A DNA stretch of 16,110 bases, from the NCBI GenBank assembly GCA_003132865.1, contig PKYZ01000205.1:1-16110 (forward strand), read 5' to 3'. Source of the DNA: Bryobacterales bacterium (GTDB lineage: Bacteria; Acidobacteriota; Terriglobia; Bryobacterales; Bryobacteraceae). Below, in pieces: positions 8,248 through 15,782 of this stretch. Below the pieces are notes generated by a model, which saw only the letters and a list, made by a program, of their open reading frames with translations, had not been told where the DNA came from and did no database searches. Every line of letters starts with the position of its first letter. Position 1 is the first letter of the stretch. Both the position numbers and the translations under genes were made by a program.

Positions 8248-8584
8248 TATACGGATCTCCTCCGCAAGGCCGGAACGAGTTCTTCAGCAACCCATAGACC
8301 TGCAGCTTCAACAACCATCGGCATTCCTGGATGTCGCTCTGGCGGCCCGGCATGTTCTTGGTATCCCGCGCGTTCACCAGGAACACCCGTATGCCGCGCT
8401 CCTCCAGAATGTCGTACAACGGGATCCAATACACCCCCGTCGATTGCATGGCGACGGTCTCAATGCCACGGCTCTTCAGCCAGTTCGCCAGGGCTATCAA
8501 ATCCCAGGTAAAGCAACTCCCAGGTAAAGCAACTGAAGCGACGTACCGGCTCCGGGTCCAAGCTCGGAGGTATGGCCACCCCAT
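8132..8584 (-). pseudogene. IS110 family transposase, middle part (frameshifted)
   Basis: Genuine coding spans about 8268-8518 of this frame. It reads WDLIALANWLKSRGIETVA, QSTGVYWIPLYDILEERG, VNARDTKNMPGRQSDIQE and LLKNSFRP, which is the second half of the RuvC-like DEDD domain of IS1111-type transposases. At its downstream end one extra base (the AA at 8266-8267 on the + strand) shifts the frame; deleting it gives RPAEEIRIMRTFWRQRQ and joins the C-terminal frame. At its upstream end the 16-bp tandem duplication at 8503-8534 separates it from the N-terminal frame. Confidence 0.8.
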
Positions 8585-8723
8585 GGTCTTCGTTGCCTAT
8601 ATCGATACCCGCCGCCTTGGGGTGTACCACACTTAACCCCAGCGCACAGTCCTGCGACTCCAACTGCGCCGGTTGGTTGCGCTTCGACTTGCGGATCGAT
8701 TTGGACTTCCTTGCCTTTGCCAT
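8460..8723 (-). pseudogene. IS110 family transposase, N-terminal part
   Basis: This frame starts MAKARKSKSIRKSKRNQ and continues to VVHPKAAGIDIGNEDHGVA, the first strand and first catalytic Asp of the DEDD nuclease fold. The ATG at 8723 is chosen because AGGAG lies six nt upstream; the open frame continues to 8861 without family similarity. After RFSCFTW the duplicated 16 bp shift the frame and the remaining residues to 8460 are meaningless. With one copy of the duplication removed, the gene reads FSCFTWDLIALANWLK without a break. Rejoined with the two parts above, the full transposase would be about 466 residues. Confidence 0.8.
8503..8534. repeat. 16-bp perfect tandem duplication inside the transposase gene
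   Basis: CCCAGGTAAAGCAACT occurs twice back to back (8503-8518 and 8519-8534). Sixteen bases are not a multiple of three, so the second copy destroys the reading frame. Removing either copy restores the conserved IS110 reading. Confidence 0.95.
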
Positions 8724-9030
8724 GCTATTCTCCTGGTCTCGTGAATTTGCGCGGCTCGGCCCGGTTGCGAATGGTTGAGAGTCTCTCCAACGGGGTCGAA
8801 CTGCCATTTGTACAATGACAGCCCGCCGCCAAACAGGTGATCGCCTGGTAACCGGAGCCATGCTGGAGTGCGGGCATCGACAAAAGCGCCAAGTACATGT
8901 CGGCCTTAGCTGCCGAGTCGCGCTTCTTCAATTCTTGCGCAGATTAGACGCCAGCGCATGCGCTGGCACGCGGCCCAGCGCAGCATGACGGGCAGTTTCT
9001 GATCCTGATGACGGCCCCCGGCCGTCCGCG
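8724..9030 (-). other. structured non-coding leader of the IS110 element (possible bridge RNA region)
   Basis: About 310 nt upstream of the transposase hold no recognisable gene. They do hold three hairpins: 9010-9026 (GACGGCC, 3-nt loop, perfect), 8950-8967 (an 18-bp perfect palindrome centred on GCATGC) and 8801-8821 (CTGCCATT arm, one mismatch, 5-nt loop). IS110-family elements encode a bridge RNA in a non-coding end, so such an RNA could lie here. I cannot identify target- or donor-binding loops by eye. Confidence 0.3.
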
Positions 9031-9049
9031 CTGGAGTCCTGCCACACAC

Positions 9050-9316
9050 TTATTCCACCAAATGTTCCAGCGCCAGATGCACGGAGTAAAGCGCCGCAGG
9101 TTGCAGGATCGCCACCGCCAGTGAACCGGCCATCGCGATGATCGCGCTCAGCGCCAGGATCGGCCGCGGACCGGCGGCACGTTCGTTGGGCGGCGCCGCG
9201 CGCAGCAGACGATCCACGCGCGCAGAGAGCTGATCGATATCGCCCAATAGCAGGAGCGCCAAGCCAGACTGTGGCGCGTCGGCGGTCATCCGCGCAACGC
9301 AACTCCACCGATGCCT
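9050..9316 (-). pseudogene. truncated second copy of the M56 peptidase gene 3' end
   Basis: This fragment encodes the last 80 or so residues of an M56 peptidase: QLSARVDRLLRAAPP, then LALSAIIAMAGSLAVAILQP and ALYSVHLALEHLVE. It is close to the C-terminus of the intact M56 gene at 11427-12419; by eye about 18 of some 237 aligned bases differ. The catalytic HExxH region and everything before it are absent. Similarity fades near 9305-9316, with an indel. The stop TAA is at 9050-9052. The divergence suggests an old duplication or a lost paralogue, not a fresh copy. Confidence 0.85.
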
Positions 9317-9504
9317 TGGTTTGCGCACGTGACAAGGGCTACTCGCCCGCCAAGACCCGGATCAATCAATGAGGGTCGGAGAGGCGTCCATAGGGATACA
9401 ATACAGCGGCAGGGTTTGCGGCGACATTCCGGCGAAAAGAAAGCGGCGCTCGGCGGCGGCTGGGTATATACTGATAGTGCCCTGGGGTCCCAAAAACTCC
9501 GGGC

Positions 9505-9510
9505 GGAGGA
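9505..9510 (+). promoter_or_regulatory. ribosome binding site deciding the beta-propeller start
   Basis: GGAGGA ends two nt before the ATG at 9513, so its GGAG core is four nt away. It supports a start there, directly before a signal peptide, and argues against the longer frame that opens at 9369. A TATACT at 9467-9472 could be a -10 element, but I see no convincing -35. Confidence 0.6.
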
Positions 9511-9512
9511 TT

Positions 9513-10187
9513 ATGCGCCGTTATTTACCTGCTGTCTGCGTTGCGTTAGCCGTTCTGCCCCAACTACACGCCGCGAACTCTACGATTTACACCTCGAACC
9601 CGGGGACAGTCCTTACCACGCTCAGCACGAAAACCCTGAAAGGTGGGGGAACGATCCCGGCTGGCATTGGCTCTACGGTGGCATTGCTCTCTTCCGATGG
9701 CAACACATTCTATATGGCCGCGCCCAACGGCCAGATCATTGCCGTGGAGCGCCTGACCGGTAAGACGCTTCGTACCTACCACACGAAGTATCCTATCTGG
9801 AACCCTGTTAGTCTTGCCTTGGCGCCAAATCAATCCCGGATTTACGTTGACACCTGTTCCAGCTCGGCCGATGGGTCGACTTGCCAAGGTGGCAACGTGG
9901 AGGTACTCGACGTTGCGTCGGGCCAGAACCTCGCCGTGATTTCCGTCGGCACCGATCAGGTATTCGGAATCGCCGCCGCTCCCAACGGAAAAACGGTCTA
10001 TGCCGCTCACTACCCGAATTCCCCCGACTGCTGTTTCTCCGTCTGCTGTGCCGTGCCGGCCAGCACGATTCCGCCAAGTGCCATTACGGCGTTTGATGCC
10101 ACTTCGTTCCACCCGGTCGGGAGCCTGACTGTCCCCTCGTGGACGCCGTCCTCAATTGCTATTACCCCCGATAGCCAGACTGCCTAA
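9513..10187 (+). pseudogene. secreted YVTN-type beta-propeller protein, N-terminal part (ends at in-frame TAA)
   Basis: The protein starts with a clear signal peptide (MRRYLPAVCVALAVLPQLHA, cleavage after HA). It then has beta-propeller blades of the YVTN/40-residue type: a strand such as NGKTVYAAHY, a loop, then a strand naming a variable (VEVLDVASGQNLAVISVG). A Cys-rich loop (DCCFSVCC) near residue 172 is unusual. The frame stops at TAA 10185-10187 in the sequence SQTA-stop-VSSGTFGN, and the same frame continues with propeller sequence. A Tyr codon (TAT or TAC) in place of TAA would restore the gene, since TAYVSS is the expected blade motif. Such secreted propellers are numerous in Acidobacteriota; function unknown. 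Confidence 0.8.
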
Positions 10188-10238
10188 GTTTCTTCCGGCA
10201 CCTTCGGCAATACGGTCTATCAAATAGCTCTCGCGCAG

Positions 10239-11144
10239 ATGAGCTTGGTGGCGACTATCACCGTCCCGAATAGCACGGTGTCGATGGCGCTGTCGGGCAA
10301 CGGTGCCACACTCGCGGTGTCGGGCGCCTATGGCGACGGCCACGTGTCCTTCATCGATACGGCAACGGGAGCGGTGAGCGGGCCGGTGGCGGTAGGCAAT
10401 GGGGGCCTGGTCTCAATCGGGCCAGATGGCAAAGTCGCATATGTTTCGCAGAACTTTGGATCATACGTCTTATACGTCGTAAATGTCCCAGCCCTTAAGG
10501 TGGTCGCTCAAGTGTTAACCGGAGATGTCCTGGCTACCATCGTTTCGCCGAACGGTGGAGAGCTCTATCCTCTGTTGGCCGCAGGCTCATCGGCGGAGGT
10601 GCTGCAGCAGGGTTCTGTCACGCCTACGAAATTGCTCCTGACTGCCGCCGGCTCAGACCTGCTCGCCCTTTCGCCGGATGGGCAGACTCTCTATTCGACA
10701 GACTACATGGAGGGCCTCTGGGCTACATCCACTACAACCGGCAGAGTGGTCAAGATGATGATCACACAAGGTTGGGTATACGGCATGGCGGTAAGCCCCG
10801 ATGGCAGTACTATCTACGCAAACCTCGGCGGGACCAGAATGGCGAAGGTTAATGCGTCCACTGGAGCCATCGAGAAGACGATTTCGCTGCCGGCTCAGGG
10901 CCAATATTACACTGTGGCTATTACTCCCGCTGGTGATAAGCTCTACGTGCTCGGATCATCCACCGGGCTCAACAACACGCTGGTTATCGATACGAGTACT
11001 CTGGCCATCACAGCTACCATAGCTGGTGCGGGAGGTTCCGGCTTGGCGATTAGCCCCAGCGGGAAGTTGTCTATATCGGCACGCCTTCCGCAATCGATGT
11101 CGTCGAGACCGCCACCAATAAGATCACTGGTACGATCCCCGTAA
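10239..11144 (+). pseudogene. YVTN-type beta-propeller protein, central part
   Basis: This is the same frame as the previous entry, beyond its TAA; the ATG at 10239 is internal to a blade (ALAQMSLVATITVPN). At least six more blades can be read, for example HVSFIDTATGAVSGPVAVG, DGKVAYVSQNFGSYVLYVV, DGSTIYANLGGTRMAKVN and GDKLYVLGSSTGLNNTLVID. Near 11067-11071 one base is missing: after SPSGKL the frame turns to junk, while the next frame continues VYIGTPSAIDVVETATNK. The last 25 codons to the stop at 11144 are therefore out of frame. It has no start signal of its own. Confidence 0.75.
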
Positions 11145-11170
11145 CGGGCGCAGGCCCAATTGTTTTCTCT

Positions 11171-11404
11171 TTGGACGGGACCCGCGCCTACGCAGCGTCT
11201 GCTGCATCTATTTCCGCCATCGACACGTCTTCGCTCGCAGTTATCGGAGTGGTGACCAGTCCGTTCCTCGGCGGAATGGGGATTACGACGGATGGCACGC
11301 TGCTTTACGTCGGAGGGGCGTACGTACCAGGGTCCATTATCGACACGCAATCGCTGCAGATAACTGCCACGTTCCCCTCTGACGGCGGCATACTCATTCA
11401 TTAG
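11171..11404 (+). pseudogene. YVTN-type beta-propeller protein, C-terminal part
   Basis: This frame carries the end of the propeller gene; the true reading enters it near 11069. It reads TNKITGTIPVTGAG, DGTRAYAASAASISAIDTSS and GTLLYVGGAYVPGSIIDTQS, which are two to three further blades. It ends SDGGILIH followed by TAG at 11402-11404, 22 bp from the stop of the convergent M56 gene. Rejoined, the three parts give about 630 residues from 9513. The abrupt end beside a duplicated M56 segment suggests the C-terminus may be truncated. Confidence 0.7.
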
Positions 11405-11426
11405 GCCGGGCAGGGTCTGCCAAGTC

Positions 11427-11690
11427 CTATTCGAGCAGGCGTTCCAACGCCAGATGCACGGAGTAAAGCGCCGCGGGTTGCAGGATCGCCACCGCCAGTG
11501 AACCGGCCATCGCGATGATCGCGCTCAGCGCCAGGATCGGCTGCGGACCGGCGGTACGCTGGCTGGGCGGCGCCGCGCGCAGCAAACGATCCACGCGCGC
11601 AGAGAGCTGATCGGTGTCGTCCAATAGCAGCAGCGCCAAGTGAGCCTGTGGCGCGCCCGCGGTCATGCGCGCAACCCGCACCAATGCCGC
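11427..11690. repeat. direct repeat flanking the beta-propeller gene (partner at 9050-9316)
   Basis: The 3' 250 or so bases of the intact M56 gene recur in the same orientation at 9050-9316 with about 90% identity by eye. Together the copies bracket the 2.1-kb beta-propeller segment. The similarity reaches slightly beyond the stop codons (GTTCC and CTGCCA neighbourhoods) but is weak there. Confidence 0.85.
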
Positions 11691-12419
11691 GGCCAACGCG
11701 AACGAACGGCGCGCGCTGCCGGCCACCGCGCGGTCGTCGGCGGCCCATTCCGTGAACTTCCTCCAGCCGCGCTCGAGCGTCCGGCTGCTGCCCGCGAACG
11801 GCAGGATACCGGGCGTCAGCAGGATACACAGGCGCTTCAGATTGTCGCGCGAAGTCCAGTGGGCGCGCTCGTGCCGCAAGGCCGCCGCCAGTTGTTCCGC
11901 CGACAGCGCACTCACCACTCCCCGCGAGATGACCAGTCGCGGGCGAACGATCCCGCCGAGCGCCAGCAATGGCGCCGTGCCGTCAACGACCCAAGCATCC
12001 ATCCAACCATCCGCGTGCTCGCCCGGCAGGCGCGTCTGGCTTCCCGCGCGCTGGCAACGCCGCAGAAAGCGTCGTGAGCCGGCCGCGGCGCGCAGTCCCC
12101 GCGCGAGCGAGATACCCCACATCGCGATGCCCAGCAGAGCCACGGCCAGGCACCCAAAGCCCACCCGTTCGTTAGGGGCGTCCGGCTCAAGCCATAAGTA
12201 GCTGGGCAGACAGACCACCACAACGATGAATGCGGCGCCTGCGGCCGGCAGCAGCCGCAACATCAGCAGACAGCGCGCAGCCAGATGCGGCCGGATACTC
12301 TCCCCCAGGCGGGCCGCCGGCCGGGCAATCAGCGAAACTACCATCCCCAGCGCCAGGTGGACCAGGAAGAAGGTTGCCAGGCTGATGCACAATAGCCTCG
12401 GAACATATGGGAGAGTCAT
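11427..12419 (-). CDS. M56 family (BlaR1/MecR1-like) membrane metallopeptidase, short form
   Basis: This 330-residue protein has hydrophobic segments at about residues 9-31, 53-73, 87-106 and 296-316. Between them lies a cytoplasmic zinc peptidase: HERAH (183-187, an HExxH motif) followed by RDNLKR, with the probable third ligand Glu224 in EWAADDRAV. BlaR1 and MecR1 cleave or trigger cleavage of their BlaI/MecI repressor when an extracellular penicillin-binding domain is acylated. Here the protein ends soon after the last membrane segment (LYSVHLALERLLE), so that sensor domain is absent. Its ATG overlaps the stop of the repressor gene (ATGA, 12419-12416), so the two are translationally coupled. 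A truncated second copy of its 3' end lies at 9050-9316. Confidence 0.9.
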   Translation of the reverse strand: MTLPYVPRLLCISLATFFLVHLALGMVVSLIARPAARLGESIRPHLAARCLLMLRLLPAAGAAFIVVVVCLPSYLWLEPDAPNERVGFGCLAVALLGIAMWGISLARGLRAAAGSRRFLRRCQRAGSQTRLPGEHADGWMDAWVVDGTAPLLALGGIVRPRLVISRGVVSALSAEQLAAALRHERAHWTSRDNLKRLCILLTPGILPFAGSSRTLERGWRKFTEWAADDRAVAGSARRSFALAAALVRVARMTAGAPQAHLALLLLDDTDQLSARVDRLLRAAPPSQRTAGPQPILALSAIIAMAGSLAVAILQPAALYSVHLALERLLE

Positions 12420-12814
12420 GTTTTCCCCCGCCGGCCAAGCTCTCTGCGCTTCCTGCGGATCTTCCTTTCCAACTCATCCAGCAGCGCCGTATCATATTGG
12501 CCGACCGCGTCGACCAGGGAGGAGATCAGCAGATCCCCGGAGGCTTCGGGCGAGGCCAGAAAGCCGGCCACGAAGTCGCCTGCGCGTTTCTGCTCCCATT
12601 CCAGGCGCGTCCAGCTCGGCGCATACAAAAAGGCCCGCTCCCATTTGCGCCGCACCAGCAGGTGTTTCTTGAAGAGCCGGTCCAGCGTGGTCATCACCGT
12701 GGTGTACGCCAGCGGCCGGCCCAGCCGTTGGACCACGTCGTGCACATTGCTTTCGCCGTGCGCCCAGAGAATCTCCATCACCTTCAGTTCCAGGTGGCCC
12801 AGCGCCTCTTGCAT
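12416..12814 (-). CDS. BlaI/MecI/CopY family transcriptional repressor
   Basis: This 132-residue winged-helix repressor has the family's N-terminal DNA-binding domain at about residues 4-75: LGHLELKVMEILWAHGES, HDVVQRLGRPLAYTTVMTTL (recognition helix at YTTVMTTLDRL) and a wing RRKWERAFLYAP. The C-terminal helices (about 80-125) are the dimerisation part; the tail is very basic (RKIRRKRRELGRRGK). The ATG at 12814 overlaps the acylase stop (TGATG). A GTG at 12817 is in frame and would add one residue. Family members bind palindromes in their own promoter and are inactivated through an M56 peptidase, which is the next gene here. Confidence 0.93.
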   Translation of the reverse strand: MQEALGHLELKVMEILWAHGESNVHDVVQRLGRPLAYTTVMTTLDRLFKKHLLVRRKWERAFLYAPSWTRLEWEQKRAGDFVAGFLASPEASGDLLISSLVDAVGQYDTALLDELERKIRRKRRELGRRGKT

Positions 12815-14862
12815 CACTTGGTTGCCCCCGCAAACTCCAGTTCCTCCCGCTTCGTCGCGTGTTTCTCCAGCTCCTTGCGGTTCAGGAAGTAAGTCGATTT
12901 CACGCGGCTCTGGCTGAATAGCTTTTCCGCCTGATCGTCGAAGTGCGGCGAATCCGCGTGGTCGCTTTCACCCAGCGGGATCACCATGTACGATTGCGGC
13001 GGCTTGGTCAGAATCACAATCTGCGTGGAGGTCTGGCCGCCGTGCCCGATCATCTCCTGGCCGCTCTTCTCGAAGCTGATCGCGCGCGGAGTGGCCATGC
13101 CGGCTTCGGTCAGCGATCCGCCGCTTACCGGCCACGTGTGCGCCGCGCCCTGCCGCCCCACGCGGAACAGCGTTCCGAAGACCGCATCCGGCGGGAACTC
13201 GGACTTCAGCCGCGCTTCAGCCTTGGCGAGCACCGTGCGGATCTGATCGTCGGTGAGGGTTGGCGGCGGGTCCACCGCGCGCTTCGGCCCCGCATCGAGC
13301 GACATCTTGAAGAGGTAGAACGCCAGGGCCGGCCGGGAATCCGCGTCGCTGCGCCGGTTCCACGCAGCCAGCATCTTTGCGAACTCGCTCTCGGGCGCAG
13401 CTTTGCGGATGCGCTCCTGCCACAACTCCGCATGCCAGACCTGCGGCGAAAACGCCAGGTCGATGGCCTGCTCCGCGGTCACATCGTGCGCCGCGTCCAG
13501 CAGGTCCACCATCATGGCCGCGCGTTGATGCGGCGGAGTGCGCCGCTCATTGTAAATGTAGGGATGCGCCGCGTATTCCTCCGGGAGCAGCGGCGAATTC
13601 TTCGACGTTTCCTTAATCATGGCAAACGGCGAGGCGTTGCAGTTCTGCATGTATCCCTGCGGTGGATTGGTGATCTGCACCAGATCTTCAAACGGATGCA
13701 CCCCCTGCCACTCGCACGCGCCGGTCGCGCCCGGCATTGGCTGCGACGGATCGCAACCCTTCGGCCGCACCGGCACGCGTCCGTTGCGCACGTAGTAGAT
13801 GTCGCCATCCACCGTGCCCACCATGATGTTCTGCGCCATGAATTGCAGCATCGCCAGAGCTTTCTTCATCTCGGTCAGGTTATGGGCGGTCACCACGTCC
13901 CAGCTCTCGTCCATCAGGCGGACCTCGTCGGCATAAGGGATCGCCACCGAATACGATTTGCCATTCTTGTGGGCCACGATGGGCCCGTGCACGGTGGAGT
14001 CGATCGTGATGTCCTTCCAGTCGATCTTGTCGCCCACCTTCACGCCGATCTTCTCGCGACGCGTTTCGAGCGGCCGCCATTCGTCGCGGAACTTGTATTT
14101 ACCGCCCTTCACTTCCTCTTCGTAGACATCGGAGGTGTCCGGACCGCCGGTGGTCATGGCGATCGAAGCATAGCGGCTGTGTCCCAACACAGGAAACGGA
14201 AGGCCCAGGATGCAGGCGCCGGAGAAAGCCAGATCGCCGCCATACAGACGCATTTCGTAGAAGCGGAATGCGCCATACCAGCTCAGGTGCGGGTCCACCA
14301 CGGCAATGGGCGCATGCATCGCGGTGCGCGACGGCGCCAGCAGCATTTCATTCGAGCCGTGATAGGCGATGGGATCGGGCTGAATGCCCGCGTGCAGAAG
14401 TTTGCCCGCGGCTTCGCCCTCCGGCCAGCCCCAGATGATGTAGCGGCCCAGCGCCACCAACTGCCAGGGCTCCAGCTTGGGCGCCCATGCGGGCACTTGG
14501 TCGGGATGCTCCCGCATGTATTGCCGCACGCCAGCCTGAAACGCCTCGATGATTTCGCGGCTGCGCGGGCGGAGCTCTTTGTAATGCTGCTCGGCCACCA
14601 GCCGGTGACGCCAGACACGCTGGCGCCAATCGTCGCGGAAAAACTCCGCGCCGAACGCTTCCGCCATGGTGCCTTCCGCGCGGCGATAATTCTTCAGCAT
14701 CTCTTCCAGGCGATCCTCGGCCTGCGCGTAGCCCGAGCCGAAGGCCGCACCAGCGGCATCCTGGGCAAAGATGTGCGGCACGCCGTATTCGTCGCGCAGG
14801 ATGGTCACATGCGCGCCGTAGGCGAGAGGCAGGAAGCACAGTAGCAGGCAGAGCTTTTTCAT
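12814..14862 (-). CDS. penicillin/acyl-homoserine-lactone acylase family protein (secreted Ntn hydrolase)
   Basis: This 682-residue precursor belongs to the penicillin amidase family (S45), whose members hydrolyse the side-chain amide of beta-lactams, N-acyl-homoserine lactones or related amides. A signal peptide ([16 protein letters not shown]) sends it to the periplasm or outside. The alpha chain begins with the family motif [11 protein letters not shown]. Autocleavage is expected before Ser170 in [14 protein letters not shown], the beta-chain nucleophile. DPHLSW (190-195), [13 protein letters not shown] (345-357) and the oxyanion-hole Asn409 in QNCNASPF match the family. GGQTSTQIV and DSPHFDDQ near the C-terminus are also typical. 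No spacer peptide is obvious. No catalytic residue is missing. It is the first gene of an overlapping three-gene operon with BlaI and M56. Substrate cannot be decided from sequence. Confidence 0.93.
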   Translation of the reverse strand: MKKLCLLLCFLPLAYGAHVTILRDEYGVPHIFAQDAAGAAFGSGYAQAEDRLEEMLKNYRRAEGTMAEAFGAEFFRDDWRQRVWRHRLVAEQHYKELRPRSREIIEAFQAGVRQYMREHPDQVPAWAPKLEPWQLVALGRYIIWGWPEGEAAGKLLHAGIQPDPIAYHGSNEMLLAPSRTAMHAPIAVVDPHLSWYGAFRFYEMRLYGGDLAFSGACILGLPFPVLGHSRYASIAMTTGGPDTSDVYEEEVKGGKYKFRDEWRPLETRREKIGVKVGDKIDWKDITIDSTVHGPIVAHKNGKSYSVAIPYADEVRLMDESWDVVTAHNLTEMKKALAMLQFMAQNIMVGTVDGDIYYVRNGRVPVRPKGCDPSQPMPGATGACEWQGVHPFEDLVQITNPPQGYMQNCNASPFAMIKETSKNSPLLPEEYAAHPYIYNERRTPPHQRAAMMVDLLDAAHDVTAEQAIDLAFSPQVWHAELWQERIRKAAPESEFAKMLAAWNRRSDADSRPALAFYLFKMSLDAGPKRAVDPPPTLTDDQIRTVLAKAEARLKSEFPPDAVFGTLFRVGRQGAAHTWPVSGGSLTEAGMATPRAISFEKSGQEMIGHGGQTSTQIVILTKPPQSYMVIPLGESDHADSPHFDDQAEKLFSQSRVKSTYFLNRKELEKHATKREELEFAGATK

Positions 14863-14871
14863 GTTGAATTC

Positions 14872-14900
14872 TTATAACCTATAACACGTCTGGGGAACAA
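14872..14900 (-). promoter_or_regulatory. candidate promoter and operator of the acylase-BlaI-M56 operon
   Basis: On the minus strand TTGTTC (14900-14895) and TTATAA (14877-14872) are 17 nt apart. Transcription would start within a few bases of the acylase ATG at 14862. No SD is present, which fits a leaderless or near-leaderless message. The inverted repeat TTATA-ACC-TATAA (14872-14884) overlaps the -10 and part of the spacer, where a BlaI-type repressor would block transcription. It is not the classic BlaI box, so operator identity is inference. Confidence 0.4.
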
Positions 14901-15106
14901 GGCAATTCTTCGCGGTTGAGGGGGCGAGACTCCCGCAAGTTCCCGTTTGTCCCCGGATGAGGAAGTAGAAGCGCCAGTCCTTGTTGACGCGGGCCTGCCT
15001 TAGATTCTGCTCCAAGAACTTCACCTGCTTGAAAACAGCCTTCCCGCACCACGCGAGGAGGGCCTTGTAGGGTCTTGCGGGCACATTCGGAGTAGTCAGC
15101 CTTCAT
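14872..15106 (-). pseudogene. RelE/ParE-like toxin gene remnant
   Basis: The ATG at 15106 overlaps the stop of the antitoxin-like gene (ATGA). The start reads MKADYSECARKTLQGPPRVV. Dropping one G from the GGG just after the RVV codons shifts to the frame KAVFKQVKFLEQNLRQARVN followed by KDWRFYFLIRG, the hallmark end of a RelE-type toxin core. Compared with family members as I remember them, about 15 residues appear missing between NLR and QARV. The final strand after the WRFYF motif is replaced by unrelated sequence to the stop at 14872. So it has a frameshift, a probable internal deletion and a lost C-terminus. The acylase promoter lies in its 3' end. Confidence 0.55.
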
Positions 15107-15381
15107 CGAGAGCGTTTGGCCTTCGGCGCGATTCCCCTCTTCTTAAGCTGCGCCTTCATGTGGGCGATCATCTCCTCAGCGCTGTCAAACGGGCCGAAGG
15201 TGCGCCCGGCTTTGATGTCGGCCAAGCCTTCGGCGAGCCGCGCGTCGATCATGCGGCGCTACCCGCGCGTGTACTCGTCTTCCGCGTCCGGGAGTTTCGG
15301 AAGGATGGTAATCACTCCGCCAGACATCCTGAATTCGAGGTCTTGGCCGTTCTTGTGGCCGGCCTTGACGGTGACGGTCAT
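15103..15381 (-). pseudogene. antitoxin-like gene with in-frame TAG (partner of the RelE-like remnant)
   Basis: From the ATG at 15381 the frame reads MTVTVKAGHKNGQDLEF, then GGVITILPKLPDAEDEYTRG, then TAG (15261-15259). The same frame continues RRMIDARLAEGLADIKAGR, TFGPFDSAEEMIAHMKAQLK and a basic tail to TGA at 15105-15103. Without the TAG it would be a 92-codon small protein. The second half resembles antitoxins encoded directly before RelE/ParE-type toxins, as I recall them, and the ATGA overlap with the toxin remnant is the usual layout. A CAG to TAG change is the simplest explanation. A weak SD (AGGCGG) lies about ten nt before the start. Confidence 0.55.
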
Positions 15382-15594
15382 GTGAGTAATTCCGCCTGTA
15401 GCGGCATTTGCTTTCAGTGTAGGGAGTTTGGGGCAGGTGGTCAAATGACCGGCCGCCGCCTGGTTTGTGCCGGCGATGGAGCCGGAGCTTATTCCATCGC
15501 GGTAGCAGGCGGCTGGGGATCGAAGAGCGGACACCGGACCCCAGTCTAAAGGTCGACGCAGTCCCATCGGTTGTTAAACTGCAAGTGGGACTAG

Positions 15595-15782
15595 ATGGAC
15601 ACAAAACGTACGCATATCGTCATTCCGCAGCAATTAGCCGTGGAAATCGACACCTTGGTTGGGAAGCGGGACCGTAGCGCATTCCTTCACCCAGGCCGCC
15701 GAGAAGGAGTTGATGCGTCTGCGTCAGATCAAAGCATTGGAAGGCGCCGCCGGAGCATGGAAGGACAAAGACCACCCGCCCT
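15595..15782 (+). pseudogene. VapB-like antitoxin gene remnant
   Basis: The start MDTKRTHIVIPQQLAVEID and LVGKRDRSAFL is the ribbon-helix-helix opening of a VapB/CopG-type antitoxin. One extra base near 15685-15690 shifts the frame. In the next frame the protein continues TQAAEKELMRLRQIKALEG and AAGAWKDKDHP. There it breaks off and joins toxin-gene sequence at about 15782. A weak SD (GTGGGA) precedes the ATG. The C-terminal, toxin-binding part is missing. The 213-bp gap 15382-15594 before it separates two divergent toxin-antitoxin remnants; I see no gene in it. Confidence 0.65.

Larger units (their letters stand above)
7275..9042 (-). mobile_element. IS110 family (IS1111-like) insertion sequence, decayed
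   Basis: The element is recognised by its transposase remnant (7306-8723). Its ends are tentative: GCAGGACTCTCCAG at 7275-7288 and CTGGAGTCCTGC at 9031-9042 are imperfect inverted repeats (a two-base indel apart) that bracket the gene, giving about 1.77 kb. IS1111-group elements carry short subterminal inverted repeats, which fits. About 20 nt lie between the transposase stop and one end, and about 310 nt between its start and the other. IS110 elements usually make no target duplication, and I saw none. Confidence 0.5.

Noticed and set aside
8725..8931. 68-codon minus-strand ORF upstream of the transposase
   Set aside because: No recognisable motif or SD; it lies in the hairpin-bearing non-coding end of the IS element.
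8928..9335. 135-codon minus-strand frame over the M56 fragment
   Set aside because: It reads the M56 remnant in the wrong frame; the frame ending at 9050 gives the conserved M56 tail.
11409..11421. Hairpin GGCAG-GGT-CTGCC between the convergent propeller and M56 genes as a terminator
   Set aside because: Only five base pairs and no T run on either strand.
12943..14844. Long + strand open frame opposite the acylase gene (633 codons)
   Set aside because: It is the antisense shadow of a clear acylase gene in GC-rich DNA; its Arg/His/Ala-rich translation has no recognisable domain.
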